From Calliphora vicina (lineage: Eukaryota > Arthropoda > Insecta > Diptera > Calliphoridae): 64,000 nt of DNA. The notes under the pieces are model-generated. The model was not told the origin of the DNA. It worked only from the letters and a program-made list of their open reading frames with translations, and made no database searches. The stretch spans positions 59,700,247 through 59,764,246 of the forward strand of contig NC_088784.1 in assembly GCF_958450345.1 (NCBI RefSeq), read 5' to 3'. Positions 36,365 through 47,246 of this stretch are shown here, one piece after another (position 1 is the stretch's first letter; the number at the start of each line of letters is the position of its first letter). Position numbers and translations under genes: made by a program.

Positions 36365-37345
36365 ACCGGAAACTGCAAGCGTTTAAATTCGAATGACATG
36401 TCCAATTCTCAACCAATTGTAATTTTGTGCAATGTTTGGATGAGTTCGGATTTTGATTCGGTGAACTTTCAACCGGGATTTTGCCGTTACCAATGTCTAG
36501 CAATTGTTTAGAAAATACTTCTCTAGATTGATCGTTCTACAGCTCGTCAAGCATGTTAACAGTCAATTTGAGTTTCTTGACGTGTTTGCTCAAAGCGGAC
36601 GACTTCAAACATGCATTAAGTTTATCGGCTGGCGTTGACCGTGAAATCACTGGCATTTTTTTTGCCGAAAATCACCTACTTACAGAATTATGGCACCACA
36701 AAACCGGCTTTGAATGTTTCGTAAATCTTGCAACGTTTTGTCTAATGCCCCCAAAGACTTTTTATCCATTATTTTACACACTCATTCCAAACAATCACTT
36801 TGGCCATCGCACTGTTCTTGGAAATGTTGCATGTTGGATTTTCATTGATTTGAATATTTAAGGGCAATTTGAGTGCATAATGAGCAGTTCGATAGCCTTC
36901 CAACAACGAAATTCCTGTTGAAGCAAGTGCAATATCATTCTGTAAACGTATAGTTGCCAATTCAACGTGATGAAAAAATGTTTCCAATACCACCTTTCAT
37001 AAGAGTATCGTACGCATATTTTTGTTGTCGATTCGACAGTGGAACGTTTGTTTCATCACATATGGCATCTTTGTATTTGCTCCACAAATCAGTTGGTTTG
37101 GATGGGAAGCATGTTGAGATAATTATCGATAACAATGTTCGTATTTGATGAAAGCACAGGATCTCCGAGGGTGTATTCACAATGAGTATCATTTACTAAC
37201 AATCGGAAGCGTTGGCACACTTCTCTACGTATCACACAATTCACCATTTATAGTTCGCAAATCTTGGAATGATGTTGGGCCACGAACTTTGACTAATACG
37301 ACATAATTCGTCGCACAGTAGTGCCATTTGAGTTTTTTCGTTGCA
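36365..37345 (-). pseudogene. Decayed Helitron helicase (RepHel), minus strand
   Basis: Minus-strand frames, joined across several frameshifts and stops, follow the C-terminal PIF1-like helicase part of Helitron RepHel. Readable pieces in order are RGPTSFQDLRTINGE, REVCQRFRLLVNDTHC, HQIRTLLSIIISTCFPS, PTDLWSKYKDAICDETNVPL, SNRQQKYAYDTL, ATIRLQNDIALASTGISLLE, RTAHYALKLPLNIQ, NPTCNISKNSAMAKVIVWNE (the DEC motif of the family altered to NEC), LNACLKSS-like residues, FSKQLLDIGNGKIP and HPNIAQNYNWL. The Walker A region is lost to a frameshift or deletion after DTLMKGG. RepHel nicks and unwinds DNA for rolling-circle transposition; this copy cannot. No Rep (HUH) domain or Helitron termini were identified. 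Remnant of an autonomous element; recognition is by family memory rather than alignment. Confidence 0.8.
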
Positions 37346-37467
37346 AAAATCATAAGTTTTGAACCAAATGAGATAATCAAAAAAATTAAAAAGCATATGA
37401 TAGATAATTTATCAGCCTATGAAATGAGTGTTTGAAAATGGTTCTAGGCTTTTCAGGTGCCTACTTA

Positions 37468-37816
37468 AGGTATTTATAGACGGCAATACTGAGTATTAAT
37501 ATTTGTCAAAAACTCAAGTATCATAATACAATTTCATCGTCTAAACAAATTCAAAAACTTTTTATTTTAATATGTATCGGGTATGTATTTTTAAAAACAA
37601 ATAAGGCAAATAAAAATGTCAAGAAAATATAAAATAAAAATAAAATTTTCAGAAAAATATCAACCAACAAAGAAATATTTATATTTCTTTCTTTGTAATA
37701 CTATCGTGTAAACAATAAATGTTTTTTCGAAACGATTTTTTGAAATACCGACTGATTTTAATAATATTTTAAATTTGATAAGTGTTAATACTCAGTATTG
37801 CCGTCTATAAATACCT
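37468..37816. mobile_element. AGGTATTTATAGACGGC MITE with TTA duplication, copy 1
   Basis: Left AGGTATTTATAGACGGCAAT and right 'attgccgtctataaatacct' are inverted, extending to 'actgagtattaatat'. TTA flanks both sides. 349 bp, non-coding. A second copy at 60697-61629 also has TTA on both sides. A TWA target and 3-bp duplication are typical of PIF/Harbinger. Confidence 0.8.
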
Positions 37817-39259
37817 TTATGGGTTAGCAAAGTTGAAATTTGTGAAAAAATCTATTTTATGGGAAGTAAAATAAAATATTTTTTAAAATTTTTTATGTTT
37901 CTTTTTAAAGGCTTTTATGATTTAAAGTTATTCCAGAAAAGATTAACATTTTTTTTGTAAAAAAAATTTTTGGTTGGTTTTTTCACGGTCATACGTCATT
38001 TTTGGAAGCATGTCTTTTTTCAAAATTTTACCTCTAGCTAAAAATGGGGCAATGACGGGCAGCTGGGAATTTTTGCATTAGGTAAAGGAATAATCGAAGA
38101 ACTTATTTTGAAAATATGGCAAATATAGAAATTGATATTTTTTTTTATTTTCCTTCAAAGTTGAGAAATATTGAAAAAATGCATAGTTGGTAAATATCGA
38201 TTTACCTGGACAAATACAAAGCAAACAGAACAATTTTTGTTTATTCTATTCTTAATAAATATATCTATTAACAAAATCAAAAATAATGACGATCCGTTAC
38301 ATATATTGTATCTAAAAGCGGACCAAATTACCTAAAAATGGTCTGTTTTTTAAAAAAAACTGAAAATCAGTCAACTTTGAAGGGCTATATCTTCTGGACA
38401 ATTTAGTGTAAAAGAGGTTTATTCAATATTTTTTAGGGGCACATGTAATTTTTGATTTTTGCAACCTCACTTGTTCTACGGGCGCCACTGTGCGTAGGTG
38501 GAAAATAAATGGTGGAAACCTGGAACTGGATTTCCTTGTTTCCGCCGTTGAAATTTCTTTGACGATTGATTCCAAGTATAGCAGGCGCATGTCAAAAAAT
38601 CTGGTCATTAAAATAGAAATTTTCTTTTAATTTTGATAAAATATGAAATATTCATAAACGTTTTTGATTTTAAAATATTTGTGTGTGTATCAGAGATCAG
38701 CAATGAATAACTTTTTTGCTATTCATACGCACTTATAAAATTATATGTATAAGTGAGTAGACATTATTAATTTAATTCAAATATAAGAAAATTAATGAAG
38801 AAAAGTCGATTATGGATACTCTCATATATGTATTTTAATGGCTATTGTCTTTAAGGGCATTAAAGTAATTTTAGGAAGTGGACTTCATATGGCAGCTTTT
38901 ATCGAATATTGACCGGTCCAGAAAAATATAGTTTTTTGATTTATTTTTACATGGAATTTATTTTTGCTGAATTTTGTATGGATATAGGCATTTATGTACC
39001 ATAGATCCAATCAAATATTCGAAACCAGGCTGTTTTTAAAACAGAAATAACCCGGAAAACCGGTTTATTTTTTCGGTTTTTGAATACTGTAGTTATAATA
39101 TAATTTTATAATTGATCATGTATGCGTATGATTAATTTGTAATAATTGTAACAAGTATACGCATTAATATAATAATGGTACTTGGTGCATCAATATAATA
39201 GAATTCAGAATTCTGTCTGTCTAAGACAAATGTAGTCCGTCCTAATTTTACCACTTCGG
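37817..39259. other. AT-rich DNA with a CACTGTG-ended fragment
   Basis: No gene. 38340-38492 looks like the right part of a CACAGTGG-type element ('ctacgggcgccactgtg', end 38492). 39100-39250 is AT-rich without features. Confidence 0.35.
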
Positions 39260-40281
39260 CACTGTGGTTCCAAAACAAAATCTAGGTGGACACAATTATT
39301 TGGCGCTCTTTTTATATAGAATTGCTGTCTCCGATTCCAAAAACAAAAATGTTTAAAAGGTCAATATAAACTTTTTTCAAGTTACAGTAGGGTCTGTAAC
39401 GTTTTCATGTGTTTCTGAAACTAAATTTTTAAAAAGATCTGTATTTACTATATTTCAAGTTACAGTAGGGTCTTGATATATAAAAATCAATAATAAAAAA
39501 AAATATTTCTAAAAATTCCATTCCATAAAAATAAAAAAAAAGTATTTCGGCGGGTGCTTGTTTTACAAAGACATTCCACAGAAGTTTCTTTAAATGCTGT
39601 ATATAGTCGTTGGATGGGCTTCGACGGTCTTTTTTTTGGCAAGCTATATAATATTCTTAGAAAAAAAAATATCAGTATATTTGAGACCAAAGTTTAAAGG
39701 ACTATAACAGGCAAATAGAGATGTCTATAAATATAAGATACACACTTAATAAAAGCCTATATCAATGTTTATCTATATTTTGAAGTATGAATTTCAATAT
39801 GGTAAAACTATTGAGATATACACACAGTTACTAAATTTTACGTACGATTTACTTTTTGGGACTTTTTTTAAAAAAATATATATTTAAAAATACAAGGCCT
39901 GTCTCATTCATTCACTCACTCACTCATGACTGATGAGTCAGTGAATGAGTGAGTGAGTGAATGAATGAGCCAGGCCTTGTATTTTTAAATATATAGACCT
40001 TTAAAAAAAGGCCCAAAAAGTAAATCGTACGTATACTTTAGTAACTGTGTGTATGTAATTTAGTAAAGCAGTAAAATATTTAAAAAAATTAACGAAAATA
40101 TGATTGAAATTGTTTAAATTTCTGGCACTTTTGTCGAGAAAACGAAATGTCCAATTGAAAAACTCAAATGTATTAGAGGAGAGCCGATTGTGAGCTTCCG
40201 AAAAAACTTCGTTTTTCCAAATTCTGAAGATACCGATTTTTATAATTTTGTCCACCTAGATTTTGATTTGGAACCACAGTG
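39260..40281. mobile_element. Transib-like non-autonomous element, TTCGG duplication
   Basis: Left CACTGTGGTTCCAAAACAAA; the right end, inverted, reads CACTGTGGTTCCAAATCAAA, then both continue 'atctaggtggaca'. TTCGG occurs immediately outside both ends, giving a 5-bp duplication. CACWRTG termini with 5-bp GC-rich duplications are the published signature of the Transib superfamily. No transposase is encoded. The centre is a strong hairpin (39817-40057). Confidence 0.75.
39817..40057. repeat. Hairpin with TGAG/TGAA short repeats at its centre
   Basis: Left 'cacacagttacta ... gtacgatttactttttggg ... aaaatacaaggcctg' is mirrored at the right by 'caggccttgtattttt ... cccaaaaagtaaatcgtac ... tagtaactgtgtg'. 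Around the axis are tandem cattcactcactcactc and gagtgagtgagtgaatg runs. Confidence 0.85.
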
Positions 40282-41901
40282 TTCGGGTGTGAAAAGCATT
40301 TCGTTTAATTGATTTTAAATATACATTTCTGAATTCTCCTAAAGGATTAAATTTGATGAAAAAATTATTTATGATACTCATACATTATTTCTCGTTTCAA
40401 TAATAATGAATAATCTTAAAATGTCAGTGTTATTGCGACAAATTTAAAAAAAAATTATAAAGATTATTCATCACAATCTATTCTTAAAAGTAGTCTATAG
40501 TTCAAAATAATATATAATTTAAAACATTCTTTGGTTGAAACGAGCAAAAGAAATTTAAAGCAGAAGAAATTATTAAAGTGAAATAAAAGATAAAAGAAAT
40601 AAATATAATAAAGTCCACAGTGTGAAGTTAATGGTAATGCGCACAAATACAAACAAAATTCAGCCACATACATTTGCACATATACAAATGCAAATTGTAC
40701 AATTCCAATCAATTCCTGCAGTGCACGGATTGCATAAACGATTTCATTAGCCACCAAGTACTTATCGAACTACATGCAAAGCATTAGACTGACGAATTTA
40801 ACACGAAGATGCACTAGTATTCGCTATTTATTTAAAAGTAATTGCAGTTTAATTTCTAATTGTATTACATTTCTTTTGAAAGACAGAACTTTTTAGTTTT
40901 TTTTTTATTGTTTGAGTTTTCTTAAACTTCTTTTGTGTTAATAAAAAGACATATTTTTATTACAGTTTTTTCCCGACGTTTCTTATTTTTAGAACAGGAA
41001 TTCAGCACTTGAGAGAAATACTCTGATTTCTAAAAATATAATTTAAAGTTGATGGAGGCTATTACGATTTATGGTTTCTGAAATGTATATATAATATCGC
41101 TTACTACTAAGTTAAAGATGACTTTAAATTCAGTTGTCTTGTGTTTTTTATTTATTTTCGTTATGAAAAACTTTACATTAATCTCAAATTATTATATTTT
41201 GTATTAGAAAAGTAACTAGTAACAACAGTCGTTTGATAAAGTAAGGATACAATTACAATACTATTTTAAAAATGTCATTGGAGAAATGACAAAAACTCCT
41301 TTAAAACAGCAGGGTAATAACTATTTAAATTGTATATGTATTTGTAAGTACAACAGTAAACTGAATGTGTGTGAGCTTTCAAATGAATTTACTATTTGTT
41401 GTGCTTAAATTCATCTAAAATTTAAGTTGAATATTTTTAAACGTCATGCTGTACAAATGTAAGAATTTTGTTGTATTTGAATACGTATTTAGCAGATTAC
41501 TAAAGGAATTAACTGAATTTGCAAATTTGATGTAGATTAAACAAATTTTTAATTGGATTCTATCAGCGAATTAAGGAGTGGTTAATATATGTTCCCAATT
41601 ATATTATTCTAAGCCTCTCTTGTAATGTATATAAAATTCAAGATTTTGGAATATCACATTGGACATTCATATAAGTTAGAAAAGGCTTTCATTTGATTAA
41701 CAAATTCTCTACGTACAATATCTGAATTATAGTGAATTGAGGCCGAATTACCACACACATGATCGAATGAGCATTCGAAAAAGAATTTCAATAACGAAAG
41801 TTTAAAAAAAGTGTATTGGATTTCCTGCTCAATATCGTATTTCAAAATCTCAAATAATAAAATTATAATAAAATTTACATGATCTCGATTGTGGTAATTC
41901 G
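40282..41901. other. Unique DNA, no gene supported
   Basis: 1.6 kb without clear repeats. Minus-strand open frames at 40464-40757 and 41654-41845 have no recognisable domain and only AT-driven composition. 40600-40900 is relatively GC-balanced with several TAATT cores and might be a regulatory region. Confidence 0.3.
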
Positions 41902-42847
41902 ATCAAGGTCAACAGCAAAAAAGGCTTGACTAACCACTATATTTGATGCATCATGGCTACCTAATGGATAGATTTTTTTTTAAAATTTTAAGTAAAATTA
42001 TAAATTTTGTTAGACATTTCTCCACATAGAGAAACATAGAGCGGAAACTAGAAAAAAACTCAAACAAAAAAATTAGTCAAAATAATCACACATACGAGTG
42101 TTGTTTTTGTTTTCACATAGTTTTTTCTACTAATACATTCTCACCACTTAGGTTTCTGACAACTGAGTTAGGTCTTTGACAGCAGAGTTTCCGCTCTATG
42201 TCTAGTCTCTATGTTTCTCCACATAATTAATAATAACTCAAAAAGGTTTAGTCAGATGTTATTGAAATAAACTTAGAAAAGTTGAGATTTTATTTCCAAT
42301 CAAAGTACACGCTTTACGCACATACAATTTTGTTAAAATGGGCGAATTCATTTAATTGTGAATTCGAAAGGAACCAATTGATTTTTATGATCGGTATCTC
42401 ATTTTGTTGCTATTATACATATGTGGCTTTGCTATAAAGTAATAAACCTGAACAATTTCTGCCGTTTTCGATTTTTCAAGAGTTTTTTAAAACAAAAAAA
42501 TTTGCTATTTTCACGTAAAAAATATATTTTTGCTTCAATTTGTTATTATAACTCTAAAACTACAGAGCCGATTAAAACACAACATATAAACGGATTAAAG
42601 ATTATGTAAATTTAAATATTTCTAAGTTTACTTTTATAATATCAGCTCAACGCTTTTTGAGTTATCATTAATTATGTGAAGAAATGTTTAAAAAAATTCA
42701 ATATTTCATTTAAAATTTTTTTGGAAAAAAAAGCGCTCCATAGAATTTATAATTTGGACCATATTTGTACTACTGGAGCCACAATACATCAAAATTGTGT
42801 AGTGGTTTAAAAAGCTTCTAAAATTTGTTCGATTTTGTTGCCCTGTG
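41902..42847. repeat. CACAGGKCAACA family element with nested MITE
   Basis: Left 'caaggtcaacagcaaaaaag' and right 'gattttgttgccctgtg' followed by TAA align with 26294-27464. The copy is interrupted at 42025-42213. The left terminal bases are eroded. Confidence 0.7.
42025..42213. mobile_element. CATAGAG...CTCTATG MITE with 8-bp target duplication
   Basis: Ends CATAGAGAAACATAGAG and 'gtctagtctctatg', with 'agcggaaact' inverted inside. TTTCTCCA lies directly before and after. The uninterrupted site TTTCTCCACATAATTAAT is present in the sister element at about 26440-26457. Related by end sequence to 22805-22980. Confidence 0.75.
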
Positions 42848-42850
42848 TAA

Positions 42851-43519
42851 TGATCAGTTGTATGGAAAAAAATTGTTGTTAAAATTTTGAAGAGTTCCGG
42901 GTGGAATATTGTGACACTAGGCCTAAAAATTAAGTTTTGAAAATTTGAGCCAAATCGGACAACGATTTCTGGGCGCGCATCGAGGTCAAAGTTTAGATAT
43001 ATGCAAAATTTTACTATTTATAAGGTGTAAATAGGTGAAACTCGTTAACTGTAGACTTATTTATATTAATGAATATTACATTAAAAAAAATGTTGGAAAT
43101 TAACGCTGTATCACCTTTGGGTCAAAATGACCCAAAAACTGTATTATCGCCAAAATTCGGAAAAAATGCAAATTTTTCAGATTTTGTAAAAATTTTGCTG
43201 CTAAATAAATACATCTACAATTATTTACAGAAAAGAATCGAAATGTGTACGTAATTATCGTTGTAATGAGATATAAATGACAAAATTTGGTTAAAAAATG
43301 TTAAAGTTATTAAAATTTCGCCAGACCATTAACGTCTCTCAGGCCACTTGAACAAGAAATTTAGGAAACAAATTAACATACATATACAGGGTTAATTTCC
43401 AATTTTTTTTTAATGTAATATTCATTAAGTTAAGTTAACGAGTTGCACCAAATAGTGAAATTTTGCATATATCTGAACTTTGACCTCGATGCACGCCCTG
43501 AAATCGGCTGTCACTCTAA
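42851..43519. repeat. Short copy of the TTAGAGTGAC palindrome family
   Basis: Left 'cagttgtatggaaaaaaatt ... gtggaatattgtgacacta' and right 'tttgacctcgatgcacg ... tcggctgtcactctaa' correspond to the outermost parts of 53391-55817. Most of the interior is deleted. It abuts the right end of the preceding element. Confidence 0.65.
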
Positions 43520-45156
43520 TGGACATGCTGACATCGCTAATTCTTCTCCGCTAACGTTCTATAAGGATCCGAAATACATATACCATATAAGATAGCAAAT
43601 GAATATTATAGATATGAATAATCGAGTGACAAATTTATATATACTAGGATCGCCCGGTGGCCGAAATTCGACCACTTTTAAACGCTTTTAACCACTTTTA
43701 TTGAAAGAATTTTAAACGCTTCTTACCACTTTTATGAAAAGAATTTAAAAAAAAATTATGTTCTGCAAATCTAGAGAAAATAACCTTTTAAACCATATAT
43801 GTTTCATCAATATTGGTGGACAATAACATACTTAAAAGTGTACCACAAAACGTGTGGCCTATTTATATATAAGATTATAAAGGAAGATGACAATAATCTA
43901 ATAATAGTCTTTGATAATGAAGAATATATCAATTATCTGATAAACTGCAATGGTCTTGTGAACTCAAATATTTAACAATAATCCTAAGCAACCTAATATA
44001 ATGACAACTTTTATAATTTAAAATTTTTAATTTCAACAAATATTGATTAAATACTTTTAAATCAGCGCTGATTTTGTTAGCAATTGTGTGTGAGTTTAAA
44101 TTTTTAGCCTATAGGACATTGGGGATATTTAATATTATGCAATGATGATGGCAGTTCTCGTGATGCAATACTTTATGCACGCATATATTTTAGTGTAAAT
44201 TTATTTTATATAATGTGGTCGGACAGACGAATAGACGGATGGGCGGACGGACAGTGGGCCTCAATTGGCATTCATCTATGAATATTTTGTGCGTGTGAAT
44301 AAACGCATATATACATACATATGTATATAAATATATATACATATTTAAATGTGTGTGTATTGGTGGTATATATGTATACATATGCAATATATATGTATAA
44401 TAGTTTGTACATACCTATTTAGTAAGAATATGCATTTATATGCATAGTAACTGTTTGAATTTACAATAAATATGCACACACATGAACACTTTCATACATT
44501 TACACATGTAATGTAAAATATTATACTTACATCTGTACATACATATTTACGTGTTTATGAAAATGTAAATATATAGGAGTACATATCTACATATGTATAT
44601 ATTAATATATTTCATGTATTAGACATTGGTCGATTATTCGGTTTCATTAAAAAAGAAACAAAATTAAAATCGATTGCGGAAATGTCTTATTATCAAAGAT
44701 TGCAAATGAAGGAAATTAATGTTAATGGAACATGGCAAAGATTTTCTCAAATAGAAATTCAATTGTTGTGTTCTGTTCTAACTCACAGCATATTCTTATA
44801 TTTTGGATTGTCTCATTACGACAATATTAAGAATTTTACTAAAAAAATTAAAAAAAAATAAGTTTGAACATGTTTTAGTATTATTTAATCAGACTGTGCT
44901 GGGATCCAGAATGTATATAGTGATGTCTGTATGTTGGTTTAAATAGGTTTCCGAAGCCCCCAGATAACTAACGAATCACATACGGTATTTTTGGTATTAA
45001 AAATAAACAAAAGTGGACCATAAATAGTTATAATATGTGAAATTTGTCATATCGCATTCAAATGTTTACGTTTAAGAAACCTATAATTGTGAGCATAGAT
45101 GATTGGCGTCTAAAATCATCAAATTTTGAGAAACAGATCTTCAAAAAATAAAATAT
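43520..45156. other. Intergenic DNA with microsatellites; one weak open frame
   Basis: 43550-43650 and 44880-44985 are fragments of the 'tgtccgtctg' dispersed repeat. 44290-44400 and 44470-44610 are TATG/CATA microsatellites. At 44622-44861 a plus-strand frame is open (..MSYYQRLQMKEINVNGTWQR..); 59 codons follow its first ATG at 44679. I do not recognise it, and its base composition does not differ from its surroundings. Confidence 0.25.
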
Positions 45157-45357
45157 TGCTACGTTTTTACCTTTTAAAAACGTGGTTTATTTCCTTTAAA
45201 TAAACGGGATACTTTTGAATGCAAATAAAAGCAGTTTAGTAGTTTAAAATTTGTAACAACTCTTTATTTATTTAAAATGTACACGTTTATAAATTCGAAA
45301 TACACACACTTTATAATGTACAAGTATACACTGGTAGTGCAGTTGATGTCTTCGCTT
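45157..45357 (-). mobile_element. LTR, minus orientation, split by a hAT insertion
   Basis: TGCTACGTTTTTACC ... 'gtaacaactctttatttatt' aligns with the LTR at 46730. The sequence resumes after the hAT insert at 46638-46729, where a TATATAAAT-like box can be read on the minus strand ('ccaatttatatacgctgc'). More diverged than its neighbour. Confidence 0.55.
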
Positions 45358-46629
45358 CAGGGATGGTAAATGAAATTTAAAAAAAAACCAACAAGCATTA
45401 AAAATTGTACTATTTTGAAACTGATTGTACCAAATCAAATTTTCGTAAATCTTAACAATATTTTTTTCACTAAAAATAAAATATTAAAAGCGTACAATTA
45501 TAACAACGAAAAATTACCATTAGGCCCCTCTTTTTGGTACTTTTACACCCACTATCCTTGATTCTTATGTCACTCAGAGGCATATCAGCTACATTTTATA
45601 TCGATATGTTGAAAAGTACCAATTTCCATTTACCTTCTTGAACAACCGTCGTTTGAAGACATACTCAAGAAAAACTATGCTTTCAAAATGTAACAAACTG
45701 TTTACCCAGACTTTGTTAATTATTTTATGACTGGAGGAGTCAACGTTTAAAATTGGCTTAATAGGTATAAATTCAATTTATTTTCAGGCTTTCTTCTCTT
45801 CTTGGTATTTTTTCCACCATTGAGATAATTGTAAACAATTAAATTTCAGTAGCGTAGCTCAAAATAAAATATTCATATGCCTATAATCAATTTATAAAAA
45901 AAACATATTTTATGGAAAAAGTACCAAATATTAATGAACATTTTTATTAAGTTTATTAATAATTTCGGTTTGAGTGTGAATGATGTTTTTCGTCAGCTCC
46001 AATAAGATTCGAAAAACTTGAGTCAACTGCAGCTTTTTGGTTTTGTTTTGTTATATTTTTATTTAATTATACTTATGAAATATACTGTTTCCATTGATAA
46101 ATATTTGGGGGATTCAAACGGTCTCCTACTAGGTCGTATTGTCATAATGTCATAAAATATTTTTTTAGTTTAAACAAATTTTTGTTGGGTTTCAAACAAA
46201 AAAGTTATAAACTAATAAGATTTTTTGAACTATGTTTATTGGTTTGTCATAAAATAACACTTTTTTGTTTGCAGCACAATAAGAATTTGTTTAAATCTCT
46301 TAATTATTTTTCAGATGCCTGACAATATTATTGTTTTACAATGTACTGACAATGCTTTTTCTGACAACGTTGCAAGACAGAAATTGTAAATTCACACAAT
46401 TGTTTTTTGAACATTCTTCTGACAATATTGTAAGATCTGACAAACATTGCTATATCTTTAAACAGCAAACTTATTAACATTTTATTCGTTAATGCAACTT
46501 TTTACTAAGTCAATTTTAAATACCAAATAATTTTAAAATTGTACCAAATGAGTCATTGGTGTACCATGGTACTTGTCATCTTCGAATTGTACCAAAAAAA
46601 GTACAATTGTGCCAACTTTGCCATCCCTG
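45358..46629. mobile_element. Non-autonomous hAT element inserted in an LTR
   Basis: Left end CAGGGATGGTAAATG and right end 'tttgccatccctg' are inverted repeats of the hAT type. The 8-bp flanks are CTTCGCTT and CTTCACTT (7 of 8 identical), matching hAT duplications. The 1.27-kb interior is non-coding and includes 'aaaagtacca' blocks shared with 5.8-6.9 kb and 13.4 kb, and at 46310-46470 five spaced copies of YTGACAA. Confidence 0.8.
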
Positions 46630-46729
46630 CTTCACTTAACGATGCTTTAAATTAGACTCATTCCTTTGGTGTTCTCACGGCCAATTTATATACGCTGCAT
46701 TAGCATCTAGAAAGCTCTATTTATACTAT

Positions 46730-47246
46730 TGTTACGTTTTAACCTTTTCAAAACGTTTGTTTATTTCCATTAAATAAACCGGATACTTTTGATTGCAAAT
46801 AAAAGCCGTTTAGTAGTTTGAAAATTGTAACAACTCTTTATTTATTTAAAAAAGTACAACAACAGAATTAAATAGTCTCTCAATGTTTTTTTATACACGT
46901 TTATAAATTCTCAGAAATACATACACTTTATAATGTAAACGAAATCACTTGAAAAATACAGCACTCTGTAGGCACTCAGTTGATGTTTATTCGAATAGCG
47001 TCTCTGATAAACTCACTAACGACTGCAACCTCTGCCACTATTTATAACACTGCCATCTGTACTCTAGATTTCTCTTTAACTGTCTAGAGGTTTCTAATAC
47101 ATACTCCATCTGTGGTGTACTTTCTACAATGTTCTTTAACTGAATATTCGAATTCGAATATACGGTCGCAGCAAACAGCGTTGCCAACTTACGATCAATG
47201 GTTAACTGAAAGCTTTTATGTTAATAATGCCCACAGATATGTTACA
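46730..47246 (-). mobile_element. LTR of a retrotransposon, minus orientation
   Basis: On the minus strand it begins TGTAACATATCTGTGGGC and ends GTTAAAACGTAACA (TG...CA). Landmarks in order are a TTATAAATAGTGGCAG box near 47044, then an AATAAA-type signal (tttaaataaataaagagttg) near 46840, about 100 bp from the end. 517 bp, so a full LTR length is plausible. No primer-binding site or gag-pol sequence adjoins it and no flanking duplication is clear. Probably a solo or recombined LTR of a gypsy-like element; family not named. Confidence 0.65.

Noticed and set aside
40464..40757. 97-codon minus-strand frame with hydrophobic stretches
   Set aside because: Composition follows AT content, no family recognised, no splice context.
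22966..42609. Recurring peptide ..IAFCCYYMW.. at 22966-23280, 23398-23586 and 42421-42609
   Set aside because: Same repeat family in several copies, with different stops in each; the interior of the CACAGGKCAACA element rather than a gene.
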